Part shown: in pieces, positions 1 through 7,479 of the stretch
Layout: each line of letters starts with the position of its first letter
Numbering within the stretch: position 1 is the first letter of the stretch
DNA from: Tateyamaria omphalii
GTDB lineage: Bacteria > Pseudomonadota > Alphaproteobacteria > Rhodobacterales > Rhodobacteraceae
DNA length: 64,000 nucleotides
Assembly: GCF_001969365.1 (NCBI RefSeq)
Contig: NZ_CP019312.1
Span: 1,364,001-1,428,000, forward strand
Reading direction: 5' to 3'
Notes under the pieces: generated by a model
The model's database searches: none
Told to the model about the DNA's origin: nothing
Seen by the model: only the letters and a program-made list of their open reading frames with translations
Translations under genes and position numbers: made by a program

Positions 1-2
1 CC

Positions 3-566
3 ATGATGCTGCCGACGCTGGTGCCGACGCTGCGCAGTTACGAGGATCTGATGGTCAGTGCCGATGGCACGCGGGCCGGGTGGTTAGGTGTTCTCGCGGG
101 CTACTCCATCGTCTGGGTCGCATTTGCCGCCCTGATCACGGGCGTTCAACTGGCCTTGCTTTTTGGCGGTGTCATCGACATGCTGGGCATATCCAAGACC
201 ACCACATTTGCGGGCGTGCTTTTGATCGCCGTTGGTCTGTTTCAATTTACCCGAGCGAAGGAAATCTGCCATGGCGTCTGCCATAGCCCCATGACCTATT
301 TCCTTGGACACTGGCGCACCGGCTTTGCGGGCGGGCTGCGCATGGGGCTGGGCCTTGGCGCGTTCTGCGTGGGCTGCTGCTGGGGGTTCATGGCGCTTGG
401 ATTTGTCGGTGGGGTGATGAGCCTGTTGTGGATGGGCCTCGCCACGCTTTTCATGGTGATCGAAAAGCTGCCCCAGATCGGGCACGTCGTCACCAAACCC
501 ATGGGGGTCGTTCTGACCCTTGCAGGGCTGGCCGTGCTGGCCTGGCCCTTTGTGAACGGAGGATAA
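3..566 (+). CDS. DUF2182 cysteine-rich integral membrane protein (5' end cut by window)
   Basis: The visible 187 residues are mostly hydrophobic, with several membrane segments and a short Gly-Gly end. Two cysteine/histidine clusters are seen: CHGVCH in the first half and GAFCVGCCWGFM further on, the latter being the hallmark of the DUF2182 'predicted metal-binding membrane protein' family. Family members are usually longer, and the frame is open to the window edge, so the true start probably lies upstream. The stop is one base before the start of the DUF1326 gene, so the two are almost certainly co-transcribed. DUF2182 and DUF1326 genes are often paired; their function is not established. 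Metal binding is an inference from the cysteines. Confidence 0.85.
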   Translation: MMLPTLVPTLRSYEDLMVSADGTRAGWLGVLAGYSIVWVAFAALITGVQLALLFGGVIDMLGISKTTTFAGVLLIAVGLFQFTRAKEICHGVCHSPMTYFLGHWRTGFAGGLRMGLGLGAFCVGCCWGFMALGFVGGVMSLLWMGLATLFMVIEKLPQIGHVVTKPMGVVLTLAGLAVLAWPFVNGG

Positions 567-567
567 G

Positions 568-1275
568 ATGGCCGTCAAGAAACGCCCCGATGCCGACAAG
601 CTGCCCGTCAGCCAGCGCATCGACAGCCGGATGCCCAATCCGGGCCGCCGCCAGATGTCGCCCACCGAATGGGCCATCAAGGGCGAGTTGTTCCTCAACT
701 GCTCTTGCGAAGTGTTCTGCCCTTGCGTCGTGTCGCTGGGTGCGCACCCTCCGACCGAAGGGCATTGTCACGCGTGGATGGCCATCGCCATCGACGAGGG
801 GCACTTCGAGGGCGAAGACCTGTCGGGCCTGAACGTGGGCCTGATGGTCGACATTCCGGGTCGTATGGGCGAGGGCGGCTGGAAAGTCGCCGCCTATGTG
901 GACGAGCGCGCCAGCGGCAAGGCCTATAACGGCATCCTGCAAATCTTCTCTGGCGCTGCTGGCGGAACCACGGGTCTTTTCACCATGTTGGTGAGCGACA
1001 TAGTGGGCGCAGAGCGCGAAAAAGTCGAGATCGTGCGCGAGGGCAAGAAACGCGGTCTCTATATCGGGCGCAAGATCCAGGGCGAGATCGAGATGATCGA
1101 CGGAAAGTCGCCGGATCACCCGGTGATGATCTCGAACTCCAAGTACTGGATGGGCCCCGACATCATTGCGGCACGCGGCGTGAAATCCAAGGTGCGCGAC
1201 TATGGCCGCATCTGGGACTTCGGCGGCAAGTCGGCCGAGATCTGCCCGATCGACTGGAAAGGCCCCAAGCCGTGA
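568..1275 (+). CDS. DUF1326 family protein with CxCx3CxC motif
   Basis: A 235-residue soluble-looking protein. The start ATG is preceded by a strong GGAGG. After a basic N-terminus comes a cysteine motif, C45-x-C47-x3-C51-x-C53 (CSCEVFCPC), followed by a His-rich GHCHAW stretch; this is the DUF1326 signature. It sits between the DUF2182 membrane protein and a DinB-fold protein and overlaps the latter by 4 bp (GTGA). The cysteines suggest metal or redox chemistry, possibly with the membrane partner, but no reaction is known. That the same transcript continues into dmdA is the most informative context. Confidence 0.85.
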   Translation: MAVKKRPDADKLPVSQRIDSRMPNPGRRQMSPTEWAIKGELFLNCSCEVFCPCVVSLGAHPPTEGHCHAWMAIAIDEGHFEGEDLSGLNVGLMVDIPGRMGEGGWKVAAYVDERASGKAYNGILQIFSGAAGGTTGLFTMLVSDIVGAEREKVEIVREGKKRGLYIGRKIQGEIEMIDGKSPDHPVMISNSKYWMGPDIIAARGVKSKVRDYGRIWDFGGKSAEICPIDWKGPKP

Positions 1276-1781
1276 TCGACGCGGGTTATGTACGCATCAT
1301 GGCCCGTTACAACGCCTGGCAGAACAGCCAGCTGACGGAGATGCTGACAGGCGTGCCGGACGACGAATTGCGCAAGGATCGCGGGGCGTTCTTCGGCTCG
1401 ATCATGGCAACGTTGAACCACATCCTGTGGGGCGACACGATGTGGATGAGCCGCTTTACCAACGAGGTGCCGCCGCCCGCCGTCCCTCCGCAGCAGCACA
1501 AAGAATTTACACAGACGTTCGCTGTCTGGAGCGCGGAACGCTTCCGCATGGATGGCACGATCCGCCTGTGGGGCGACCGGCTCGACACGGTCGATCTCAA
1601 AGGGGATCTGTCGTGGTACTCCGGCACGCTGAAGCAGGACTTCCAGATGCCGCTTGAGACCTGCGTGACGCATATGTTCACCCACCAGACCCATCACCGG
1701 GGTCAGGTGCACGCCATGATGACGGCGGCAGGTCTGCCTGCGCCCGTCACTGATATCGTATTCATGCCAAAGGACGAGTGA
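1272..1781 (+). CDS. DinB-family metal-binding four-helix protein
   Basis: A 169-residue helical protein of the DinB/DUF664 fold. The expected metal ligands are visible: H50 in LNHILWGD and the C-terminal cluster H138/H142 in THQTHHRGQVH. The start is a GTG overlapping the DUF1326 stop (GTGA), and its own TGA overlaps the dmdA ATG (TGATG), so translation of all three is coupled. Some DinB-fold proteins are thiol-dependent transferases or hydrolases that use mycothiol or bacillithiol; others are stress proteins of unknown role. A role in handling a thiol product here, such as methylmercaptopropionate, would be speculation based on the neighbour only. Confidence 0.85.
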   Translation: MIDAGYVRIMARYNAWQNSQLTEMLTGVPDDELRKDRGAFFGSIMATLNHILWGDTMWMSRFTNEVPPPAVPPQQHKEFTQTFAVWSAERFRMDGTIRLWGDRLDTVDLKGDLSWYSGTLKQDFQMPLETCVTHMFTHQTHHRGQVHAMMTAAGLPAPVTDIVFMPKDE

Positions 1782-2884
1782 TGGCCGTTATCTCTCCATC
1801 GCGCCGCCTGCGCCGCACCCCGTTTTCGGACGGGGTCGAGGCGGCAGGGGTCAAAGCCTACACCATCTACAACCGGATGCTGCTGCCCACAGTGTTCGAA
1901 AGTGTCGAAGCCGATTACCGCCATTTGAAAGATCACGTACAGGTCTGGGATGTGTCGGTCGAACGCCAGGTCGAACTGCGCGGCCCCGATGCCGGACGCC
2001 TGATGCAAATGCTGACTCCGCGCGATTTGCGCCGGATGCTGCCCGGCCAGTGCTACTATGTGCCCATCGTGGACGAGACCGGCGGTATGCTGAATGATCC
2101 TGTCGCTGTGAAGCTGAGCGAGGATCGGTGGTGGATCTCCATTGCGGACAGCGACCTGCTCTTGTGGGTCAAGGGGATCGCCAATGGCTACCGACTGGAC
2201 GTGCTGGTGGACGAACCCGATGTGTCACCCCTTGCCATCCAGGGTCCCAAGGCCGAAGAGCTCGTGTCGCGTGTCTTTGGCGAGCGCATCCGCGACATCC
2301 GTTTTTTCCGCTTCGACATGTTTCAGTTCGAGGGTTACGACTTGGCCATTGCGCGCTCGGGCTATTCCAAGCAGGGCGGGTTCGAGATTTACGTGCCAGA
2401 CAGCGCCATCGGCATGCCGCTCTGGAATGCGCTTTTTGATGCAGGCGAAGACCTGCAGGTGCGCGCGGGCTGCCCGAACGGGATCGAGCGTATCGAAGGT
2501 GGGTTGATGTCCTACGGCAATGACATGACCGACGACAACACGCCCCACGAATGCGGGTTGGGCCGGTTTTGCGACACGCAGACCGCAATCGGCTGTATCG
2601 GTCGGGATGCACTCTTGCGCGTGTCCAAGGAAGGCCCGGTGCAGCAGATCAGGCCGATTGCAATTCACGGTGAGCCTGTTCCGACCTGCGACCGGCCATG
2701 GCCGTTGCGCGCAGGTGGCAAGCGTGTCGGGCAGATCACCTCGGCTGCGTGGTCGCCGGATTTCAAGACCAACGTGTCTATCGGTATGGTCCGCATGACC
2801 CATTGGGACCCGGGCACCGATCTGGAGGTCGAGACCCTGGACGGGATGCGCCGCGCAACCGTACAAAAGGCGTTCTGGTTATAA
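1781..2884 (+). CDS. dmdA: dimethylsulfoniopropionate (DMSP) demethylase DmdA
   Basis: 367 residues of the GcvT/aminomethyltransferase family. It matches the Roseobacter DmdA pattern: N-terminal SRRLRRTPFS, then GVKAYTIYN, a GGMLNDPVAVK segment, a RSGYSKQGGFEIY segment and SYGNDMTDDNTP. DmdA moves a methyl group from DMSP to tetrahydrofolate, giving methylmercaptopropionate and 5-methyl-THF, in the cytoplasm. I chose the ATG at 1781, which shares its A with the DinB stop codon; a GTG one codon earlier is less likely. acuI lies 85 bp downstream, the arrangement known in Ruegeria and relatives and the best support for calling this DmdA rather than a generic GcvT-like protein. Length agrees with the family (about 365). 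Confidence 0.9.
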   Translation: MAVISPSRRLRRTPFSDGVEAAGVKAYTIYNRMLLPTVFESVEADYRHLKDHVQVWDVSVERQVELRGPDAGRLMQMLTPRDLRRMLPGQCYYVPIVDETGGMLNDPVAVKLSEDRWWISIADSDLLLWVKGIANGYRLDVLVDEPDVSPLAIQGPKAEELVSRVFGERIRDIRFFRFDMFQFEGYDLAIARSGYSKQGGFEIYVPDSAIGMPLWNALFDAGEDLQVRAGCPNGIERIEGGLMSYGNDMTDDNTPHECGLGRFCDTQTAIGCIGRDALLRVSKEGPVQQIRPIAIHGEPVPTCDRPWPLRAGGKRVGQITSAAWSPDFKTNVSIGMVRMTHWDPGTDLEVETLDGMRRATVQKAFWL

Positions 2885-2889
2885 CGGTC

Positions 2890-2940
2890 GGACCGGGGCA
2901 CTGCCCCGGACCCCGCGGTTTATTTTGCGAAATGAAGCAG
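2890..2940 (+). repeat. REP-like GGGGC-hairpin element between dmdA and acuI
   Basis: Directly after the dmdA stop lies a perfect stem, CCGGGGCA (2893-2900) with TGCCCCGG (2902-2909), then ACCCCGC and a TATTTT stretch ending in AATGAAG. A related element lies at 62779-62828: GGGGCrCTGCCCC, a CCCCGC block, TATTTT and an A-rich GAAG tail. Elements of this look are common between genes in Rhodobacteraceae, from memory rather than a search. With its T-rich tail this copy may also act as a partial terminator, so that dmdA and acuI can be expressed at different levels. Confidence 0.6.
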
Positions 2941-2969
2941 GGGATCGTCCCCAAAAAATGGAGAGCGAC

Positions 2970-3956
2970 ATGTTCAAGGCACTGGTGGTCAACAAGGACG
3001 AAGAGAGCAGCAAGACATCCGCTGCAGTGACCGAACTGTCGCTGGATGATCTGCCCCAGGCCGAGGTGACCGTTGCGGTCGAGTATTCCACCGTGAACTA
3101 CAAGGACGGCCTGTGCATCGGTCCTGGCGGCGGTCTGGTGCGCAAGTATCCGCACGTGCCAGGCATCGACTTTGCCGGCACGGTCGAGGCGTCGGATGAC
3201 GACCGCTATGCGCCCGGCGACAAGGTCGTGCTGACCGGCTGGCGTGTGGGCGAGGCGCATTGGGGTGGGTACGCCCAAAAGGCCCGGGTGAAGGCCGATT
3301 GGCTGGTGCCGCTGCCCGACGGTCTGGATACCCGTCAGGCCATGGCCGTTGGCACCGCCGGGTTCACCGCCATGCTTGCAGTGATGGCCTTGGAAGATCA
3401 CGGGATCAAATCTGGCCCCGTACTGGTCACCGGTGCTGCTGGCGGTGTGGGCTCTGTCGCCACCGCCATTCTGGCCAATCTGGGCCACACCGTCGCGGGC
3501 GTCACGGGGCGGCCTGAAACGGCGGATTACCTGACCTCGCTTGGGGCCAGCCAGATCGTGGCGCGCGAAGAGATCAATGAGACCACCAAACGCCCGCTTG
3601 AGGGTGAAACCTGGGGCGGCTGCGTCGATGCCGTAGGCGGCGCGATGCTGGCCCGTGTGCTGGGACAGATGGAATATGGGGCGTCCGTTGCCGCTGTAGG
3701 TCTGGCCGGGGGTGCAGGCTTGCCCGCGACCGTCATCCCGTTCCTGTTGCGCGGTGTGAACCTGTTGGGCATCGACAGCGTCATGCAGCCCTATGACAAC
3801 CGTGTGCGTGCCTGGACCCGCATCGCCCAGGACCTGCCCATGGACAAGCTCGAGGCGATGGTCCAGCCCGCCACCCTGTCCGATCTGCCGCAGCTTGGCG
3901 CAGACATCCTCAAGGGTCAGGTCAAGGGCCGCGTCGTTGTGGACGTTAACGCCTGA
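2970..3956 (+). CDS. acuI: acryloyl-CoA reductase AcuI (MDR family)
   Basis: 328-residue medium-chain dehydrogenase/reductase without the catalytic zinc cysteines. The N-terminus carries STVNYKDGLC and PHVPGIDFAGTV, and the cofactor-binding fold has GAAGGVGSVA. This is the YhdH/AcuI pattern. AcuI reduces acryloyl-CoA to propionyl-CoA with NADPH, which disposes of toxic acrylate made from DMSP. The start at 2970 is preceded by GGAGAG; an in-frame ATG at 2958 would give only four extra residues and has a poorer ribosome site. The gene follows dmdA in the same direction and ends before a rho-independent terminator at 4121. Confidence 0.9.
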   Translation: MFKALVVNKDEESSKTSAAVTELSLDDLPQAEVTVAVEYSTVNYKDGLCIGPGGGLVRKYPHVPGIDFAGTVEASDDDRYAPGDKVVLTGWRVGEAHWGGYAQKARVKADWLVPLPDGLDTRQAMAVGTAGFTAMLAVMALEDHGIKSGPVLVTGAAGGVGSVATAILANLGHTVAGVTGRPETADYLTSLGASQIVAREEINETTKRPLEGETWGGCVDAVGGAMLARVLGQMEYGASVAAVGLAGGAGLPATVIPFLLRGVNLLGIDSVMQPYDNRVRAWTRIAQDLPMDKLEAMVQPATLSDLPQLGADILKGQVKGRVVVDVNA

Positions 3957-4120
3957 TCGGGCATCGGGCATGGTTGGTGACAACCGTGCCCATATCTTCT
4001 CTTGCCAATTGGCAGCGCCGTCGGCTAAGCCCCGCGTCATGACACAACTGCATATACATACATGGTTCTACGGCACGACAGTGACATAACCGGGCGGACC
4101 AATTCCTGTGCAGGACAGCA

Positions 4121-4147
4121 GCCGCCCCGAGGGGCGGTTTTTTTGTG
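4121..4147 (+). terminator. rho-independent terminator downstream of acuI
   Basis: A CCGCCCC/GGGGCGG stem with a short GA loop is followed at once by a run of seven T. It lies about 165 bp after the acuI stop and 40 bp before the acetyltransferase start, so it closes the dmdA-acuI unit. The space between the acuI stop and this hairpin shows no convincing gene. Confidence 0.85.
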
Positions 4148-4189
4148 TCGATACGTCTCCGGGGCAATGACAAGGGGACGGAGGACACC

Positions 4190-4639
4190 GTGTTACCGCC
4201 AGAAGACCTGAGAATTCGACCATCCCGCCTGTCAGACCACGCAGCACTTTGCGCGATGGCAAGGCCCGCTGGCGCAGGCGACGGGTTCACTGCACAGGAT
4301 TTTAGCACGCTGACACTGGAGCCACGGCCTTGGGTCGACGTGATTGTCGCGACGCTGCAGGAGGAACCAATTGGCTACGCCGCCCTGCAGCGCACCCTTG
4401 ACCTGCAGCGGGCGATCAAAGCGATGGTGCTGACGGATGTCTACGTCATTCCGCAGTTGCGGCGGCAAGGCATCGGCAGGGCGCTGATCGACGGTGCCTG
4501 CCTTGAGGCCGGGCTTGCAGGGTGCCGCGCCCTTTTTGTCCAAACAGGTTTGGGTGACGCTGACGCAACTGCACTGTGCCGCGCGTCTGGATTTGTCGAC
4601 CGGCCTGCGCTGGGTCCGCACCTTGAAAGAGCGCTTTGA
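4190..4639 (+). CDS. GNAT-family N-acetyltransferase
   Basis: About 149 residues. The acetyl-CoA binding motif of the GNAT fold is clear: VLTDVYVIPQLRRQGIGRALI, with the RRQGIG pyrophosphate loop. It is followed by a typical C-terminal strand and a FVDRPALG end. The GTG at 4190 is chosen because GGAGG lies six bases upstream; an in-frame GTG at 4145 falls inside the terminator T-run and is unlikely. The substrate cannot be told from the sequence. It stands alone between the acuI terminator and a HIT-family gene 59 bp downstream, which may share its transcript. Confidence 0.8.
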   Translation: MLPPEDLRIRPSRLSDHAALCAMARPAGAGDGFTAQDFSTLTLEPRPWVDVIVATLQEEPIGYAALQRTLDLQRAIKAMVLTDVYVIPQLRRQGIGRALIDGACLEAGLAGCRALFVQTGLGDADATALCRASGFVDRPALGPHLERAL

Positions 4640-4698
4640 GGGTTGGCAGCGCGGCCCGCTGCGGCCTAGATGTGCCCAAAGGGCAAAGGGAGCCAGAG

Positions 4699-5115
4699 AT
4701 GACCGCCTATGACGACAGCAACATTTTCGCCCAGATCCTGCGGGGCGAAGTCCCGTCTTTCAAAGTCTACGAAGACGATGACACCTTGTGCTTCATGGAC
4801 ATCATGCCGCGCACGGACGGGCACTGCTTGGTGATCCCCAAAACCCCGTGCCGCAACGTGCTTGATGCAAGCGACGCGCAATTGGCTGCCGTCATGGCAA
4901 CAGTCAAGAAAGTCGCGAACGCAGCCAAGGCAGCCTTTGACGCCGATGGCATCACTTTGCAGCAATTCAACGAAACGGCGGGCGGGCAGGAGGTGTTTCA
5001 CCTGCATTTCCACATCCATCCACGGCATGACGGCGTGCCGATGCGTCCGGCTGGCCAAATGGGGGATATGGACGCGATCAAGGGCCACGCCAAAAAGATC
5101 AGCGCGGCCCTGTGA
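4699..5115 (+). CDS. HIT-family (histidine triad) nucleotide hydrolase
   Basis: 138 residues. The N-terminus (SNIFAQILRGEVPSFKVYEDD) is standard for HinT-like proteins, and the triad sits in HLHFHIH at residues 101-107. HIT proteins hydrolyse phosphoramidate or other alpha-phosphate bonds of purine nucleotides; the natural substrate is not known in these bacteria. The start at 4699 follows AGCCAGAG. The last codon and stop run straight into a TGACG tandem repeat, so the stop codon TGA is the first base triplet of the repeat. Confidence 0.9.
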   Translation: MTAYDDSNIFAQILRGEVPSFKVYEDDDTLCFMDIMPRTDGHCLVIPKTPCRNVLDASDAQLAAVMATVKKVANAAKAAFDADGITLQQFNETAGGQEVFHLHFHIHPRHDGVPMRPAGQMGDMDAIKGHAKKISAAL

Positions 5116-5153
5116 CGTGACGTGACGTGACGTGACGTTGAGGTGACGTTGAC
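5113..5153. repeat. TGACG pentanucleotide tandem repeat at a stop codon
   Basis: Five perfect TGACG units occupy 5113-5137, then TTGAGG-TGACG-TTGACG continue the pattern less exactly to about 5153. The first unit contains the stop codon of the HIT gene. A run of this unit can gain or lose copies by slippage; because it begins with the stop codon, copy changes would leave the protein intact. It lies between convergent genes, where it could weaken or form a terminator structure, but no stem is obvious. Confidence 0.9.
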
Positions 5154-5192
5154 GGGGCGCAGGTCAAAGCGTCCCAGTCTTTTTCCGCCTAC

Positions 5193-7034
5193 CTACTCGG
5201 CGGGTTGGCCCACGGCGTCATTCGCCCTTTCACGCCGACTGTCATTGATCAGCGCCTTGGCCAGTGCCACGGCCATCAGCACCATGACAAAGGTGAACGG
5301 CAGGGCACCCACGATCATCGCGTCCTGAAGCGGCGCCAGCGCGTCCGCATTGTTCGGATCAATCGCGCCCGCAACCAGCAGGCTGCCGATCACGCCGGTC
5401 AGGATCAGACCCCAGATGATGCGGTGTTTTATCCCGGTTTCCGCGGCACCGCCGGACATGATGGTGTTCATCACAAGGATCCCGGAATCCGCCGACGTCA
5501 CGAGAAAGGTCATGATCAGTACCACGCACATCACGATGACCGCCCCCAGCAGCCAGTCCGGCACAATCATCGCGAGCGATACAAACAGCTTGTTGGTGTT
5601 TGATGCACCTACAATCGCCCCGTCCGCCACGCCCAGCAGTTCGTTATTGACAGCCGTACCGCCCAGGATGGTGAGCCAGGCAAAGCACACGAGGGCAGGC
5701 GCGATCATGCAGCCCAGGATGAACTCGCGCACGGTGCGCCCCTTGGAGATGCGGGCGAGGAACAACCCGACAAAAGGTGAAAACGCGATCCACCAGGCCC
5801 AGTAAAAGGTCGTCCAGCCCGATTGCCAGCCAAACAGGCGCCCTTGCGTTCCAGCCTCATACGCGGCGGCCTGCACGGATGGATCAAGCGCTGCGGCATC
5901 GCCCTCAAGCCCGGCGACAAAGCCGTCATAGCTGCCCCAGGCATTCGTGGCCCCGCTGTACAGCGCACCGGCGACTGGTTCTGCCTCCGCCGGAAGGGCG
6001 GCGGTGAACGCCTCTTGCGACAATGGGCTATAGGCTTCGAAACTCAGGGGAATGAAGTTCCAGATGTAATCGGCCAGCGCCGTGCCGTAGGTCGTCAGCG
6101 CAAAGATGAATGAGCCGAAAACGATGAACGTCAGCAAAAGCAGCATCGACAGCACCAGGTTCAGGTTCGACAGGTACTTGATCCCGCGCCCCACGCCGGA
6201 CACCGCCGACAGGATCGACATACCCATGATGATCGCCAGCGCCGTGATCAGCCCCACGGTCGAGGGTTTGGGCGCCGCACCATCAACGGCATCACCCATC
6301 AACCACTCCATGCCGGTCACGTTGTAGACACCATCGACAAACTGGCTCACGCCGTAACCAATGGTCACGGCCACGCCCAGGATCGTCGCCACGACGCCCA
6401 GAACGTCAACGACATGACCCAGAAAGCCGTTGGCCGCCCGACCCAAAAGCGGGGTCAACGCCGACCGGATGGTCAGCGGCATGTCGCGGGTATAGGCGTA
6501 ATAGGCCAGGCTCAGCCCGGTGATCACATAGATGGCCCAGGCGTGAATCCCGAAATGCCACAGCGCGTAGCGAAATGCGGATTGCACCGCTTCGGGGCTG
6601 TTGGCATCGGCACCTTGCGCCACGATCACAGGGTTCGACCCCCACAGGCCCACCGGTTCCGCCGTGGCAAAGACCATGAGGCCCACGCCCAGACCAGCAC
6701 CGAACATCATCGCAAACCATGAAAAGGTCGAAAACTCGGTCTGCGTGTCAGCACCGCCCAACTTGCGCTTTCCGACCGGCAACGCGGCCAGCACAAACAG
6801 AAAGAACGCAAAAAAGCCGACGGAAATGATGTAGAAGGCATTAAAGCCCTGCAAAGTCGCCCAGTTCCACGCGTCCAGCGTCTGGGTGGCTGCGGCGGGC
6901 CAAAGGATCGCCCACAACACCAAAGCCACCATCGTGATTTTCGAAATCAGCGCGATGGGCAGGCTATGTCCCTCATAAAATCCGGACTCCTGAGTGTTGA
7001 TCTCAAGATCCGTAAACGGTTCTCGTATCGCCAT
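5193..7034 (-). CDS. BCCT-family betaine/carnitine/choline-type transporter (copy 1)
   Basis: 613 residues with about twelve hydrophobic segments. The family signatures are present: MMFGAGLGVGLMVFATAEPV early on, and FYWAWWIAFSPFVGLFLARIS, the BCCT box whose tryptophans line the substrate site. Start MAIREPFTDLE is chosen; further upstream the frame is open but unconvincing. BCCT carriers take up quaternary ammonium or sulfonium compatible solutes with sodium or protons. With dmdA/acuI close by, DMSP or glycine betaine is a fair guess for the substrate. It is divergent from a second BCCT gene. A long loop after about residue 330, rich in Ala and Glu, is unlike copy 2. Confidence 0.9.
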   Translation of the reverse strand: MAIREPFTDLEINTQESGFYEGHSLPIALISKITMVALVLWAILWPAAATQTLDAWNWATLQGFNAFYIISVGFFAFFLFVLAALPVGKRKLGGADTQTEFSTFSWFAMMFGAGLGVGLMVFATAEPVGLWGSNPVIVAQGADANSPEAVQSAFRYALWHFGIHAWAIYVITGLSLAYYAYTRDMPLTIRSALTPLLGRAANGFLGHVVDVLGVVATILGVAVTIGYGVSQFVDGVYNVTGMEWLMGDAVDGAAPKPSTVGLITALAIIMGMSILSAVSGVGRGIKYLSNLNLVLSMLLLLTFIVFGSFIFALTTYGTALADYIWNFIPLSFEAYSPLSQEAFTAALPAEAEPVAGALYSGATNAWGSYDGFVAGLEGDAAALDPSVQAAAYEAGTQGRLFGWQSGWTTFYWAWWIAFSPFVGLFLARISKGRTVREFILGCMIAPALVCFAWLTILGGTAVNNELLGVADGAIVGASNTNKLFVSLAMIVPDWLLGAVIVMCVVLIMTFLVTSADSGILVMNTIMSGGAAETGIKHRIIWGLILTGVIGSLLVAGAIDPNNADALAPLQDAMIVGALPFTFVMVLMAVALAKALINDSRRERANDAVGQPAE

Positions 7035-7479
7035 TGAACTGGCTCCCTGTTTTGTTGTTTGACCCGGCGTCTGTCTGACCGGCAAGGCTGTGGGCGAAAA
7101 ATCCCGTGGATGTGCACGTCGCTCACATGGGAACGCGTCTGCGCGCGCTTCTTCCCTTAAAAGTGGCAGGGTTGCTTGCGAAAACTGGTGATTCTGCGAC
7201 AGCGGCGCGCCCGGATTTGACGTTTTTTGTCGGTCCACGCGCGAAATCACGACCGAATCTTGAAAAAATGAGACAAACGCGCCGATCAGACAGGCGGTAT
7301 CGGTGTGTTTTTTGCGTCGTATGGGATACAAAATTTGAAATTCCAGTCGCCAATTTCACAAAAGCGACGGAAACGGCCATTTGACGCCGATTGCGACGCA
7401 AAACACGACAATTAACCCTTCGCCAATAAGCGGAGCCGTGCTTTCCTTTTGTCATAAAAATGACAACAGGAAGGTAACC
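7035..7479. other. 445-bp spacer between divergent BCCT genes
   Basis: No convincing gene is seen. The spacer is A/T-richer than its flanks in its right part and must hold the promoters of both transporters. Short symmetries include GTAT-GGG-ATAC at about 7319-7329 and GAAATT...AATTTC at about 7337-7356; the strongest is the inverted repeat at 7449-7466, listed separately. Confidence 0.6.
7449..7466. promoter_or_regulatory. perfect inverted repeat TTGTCAT-N4-ATGACAA before BCCT copy 2
   Basis: Seven-base arms with an AAAA spacer form an exact 18-bp dyad. It ends 13 bp before the ATG at 7480 and partly overlaps the space used by the ribosome site (AGGAAGG at about 7468). Its size fits a dimeric repressor operator, for instance of a TetR- or GntR-type regulator; no such regulator gene is adjacent. 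The identity of the binder is unknown. Confidence 0.5.
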
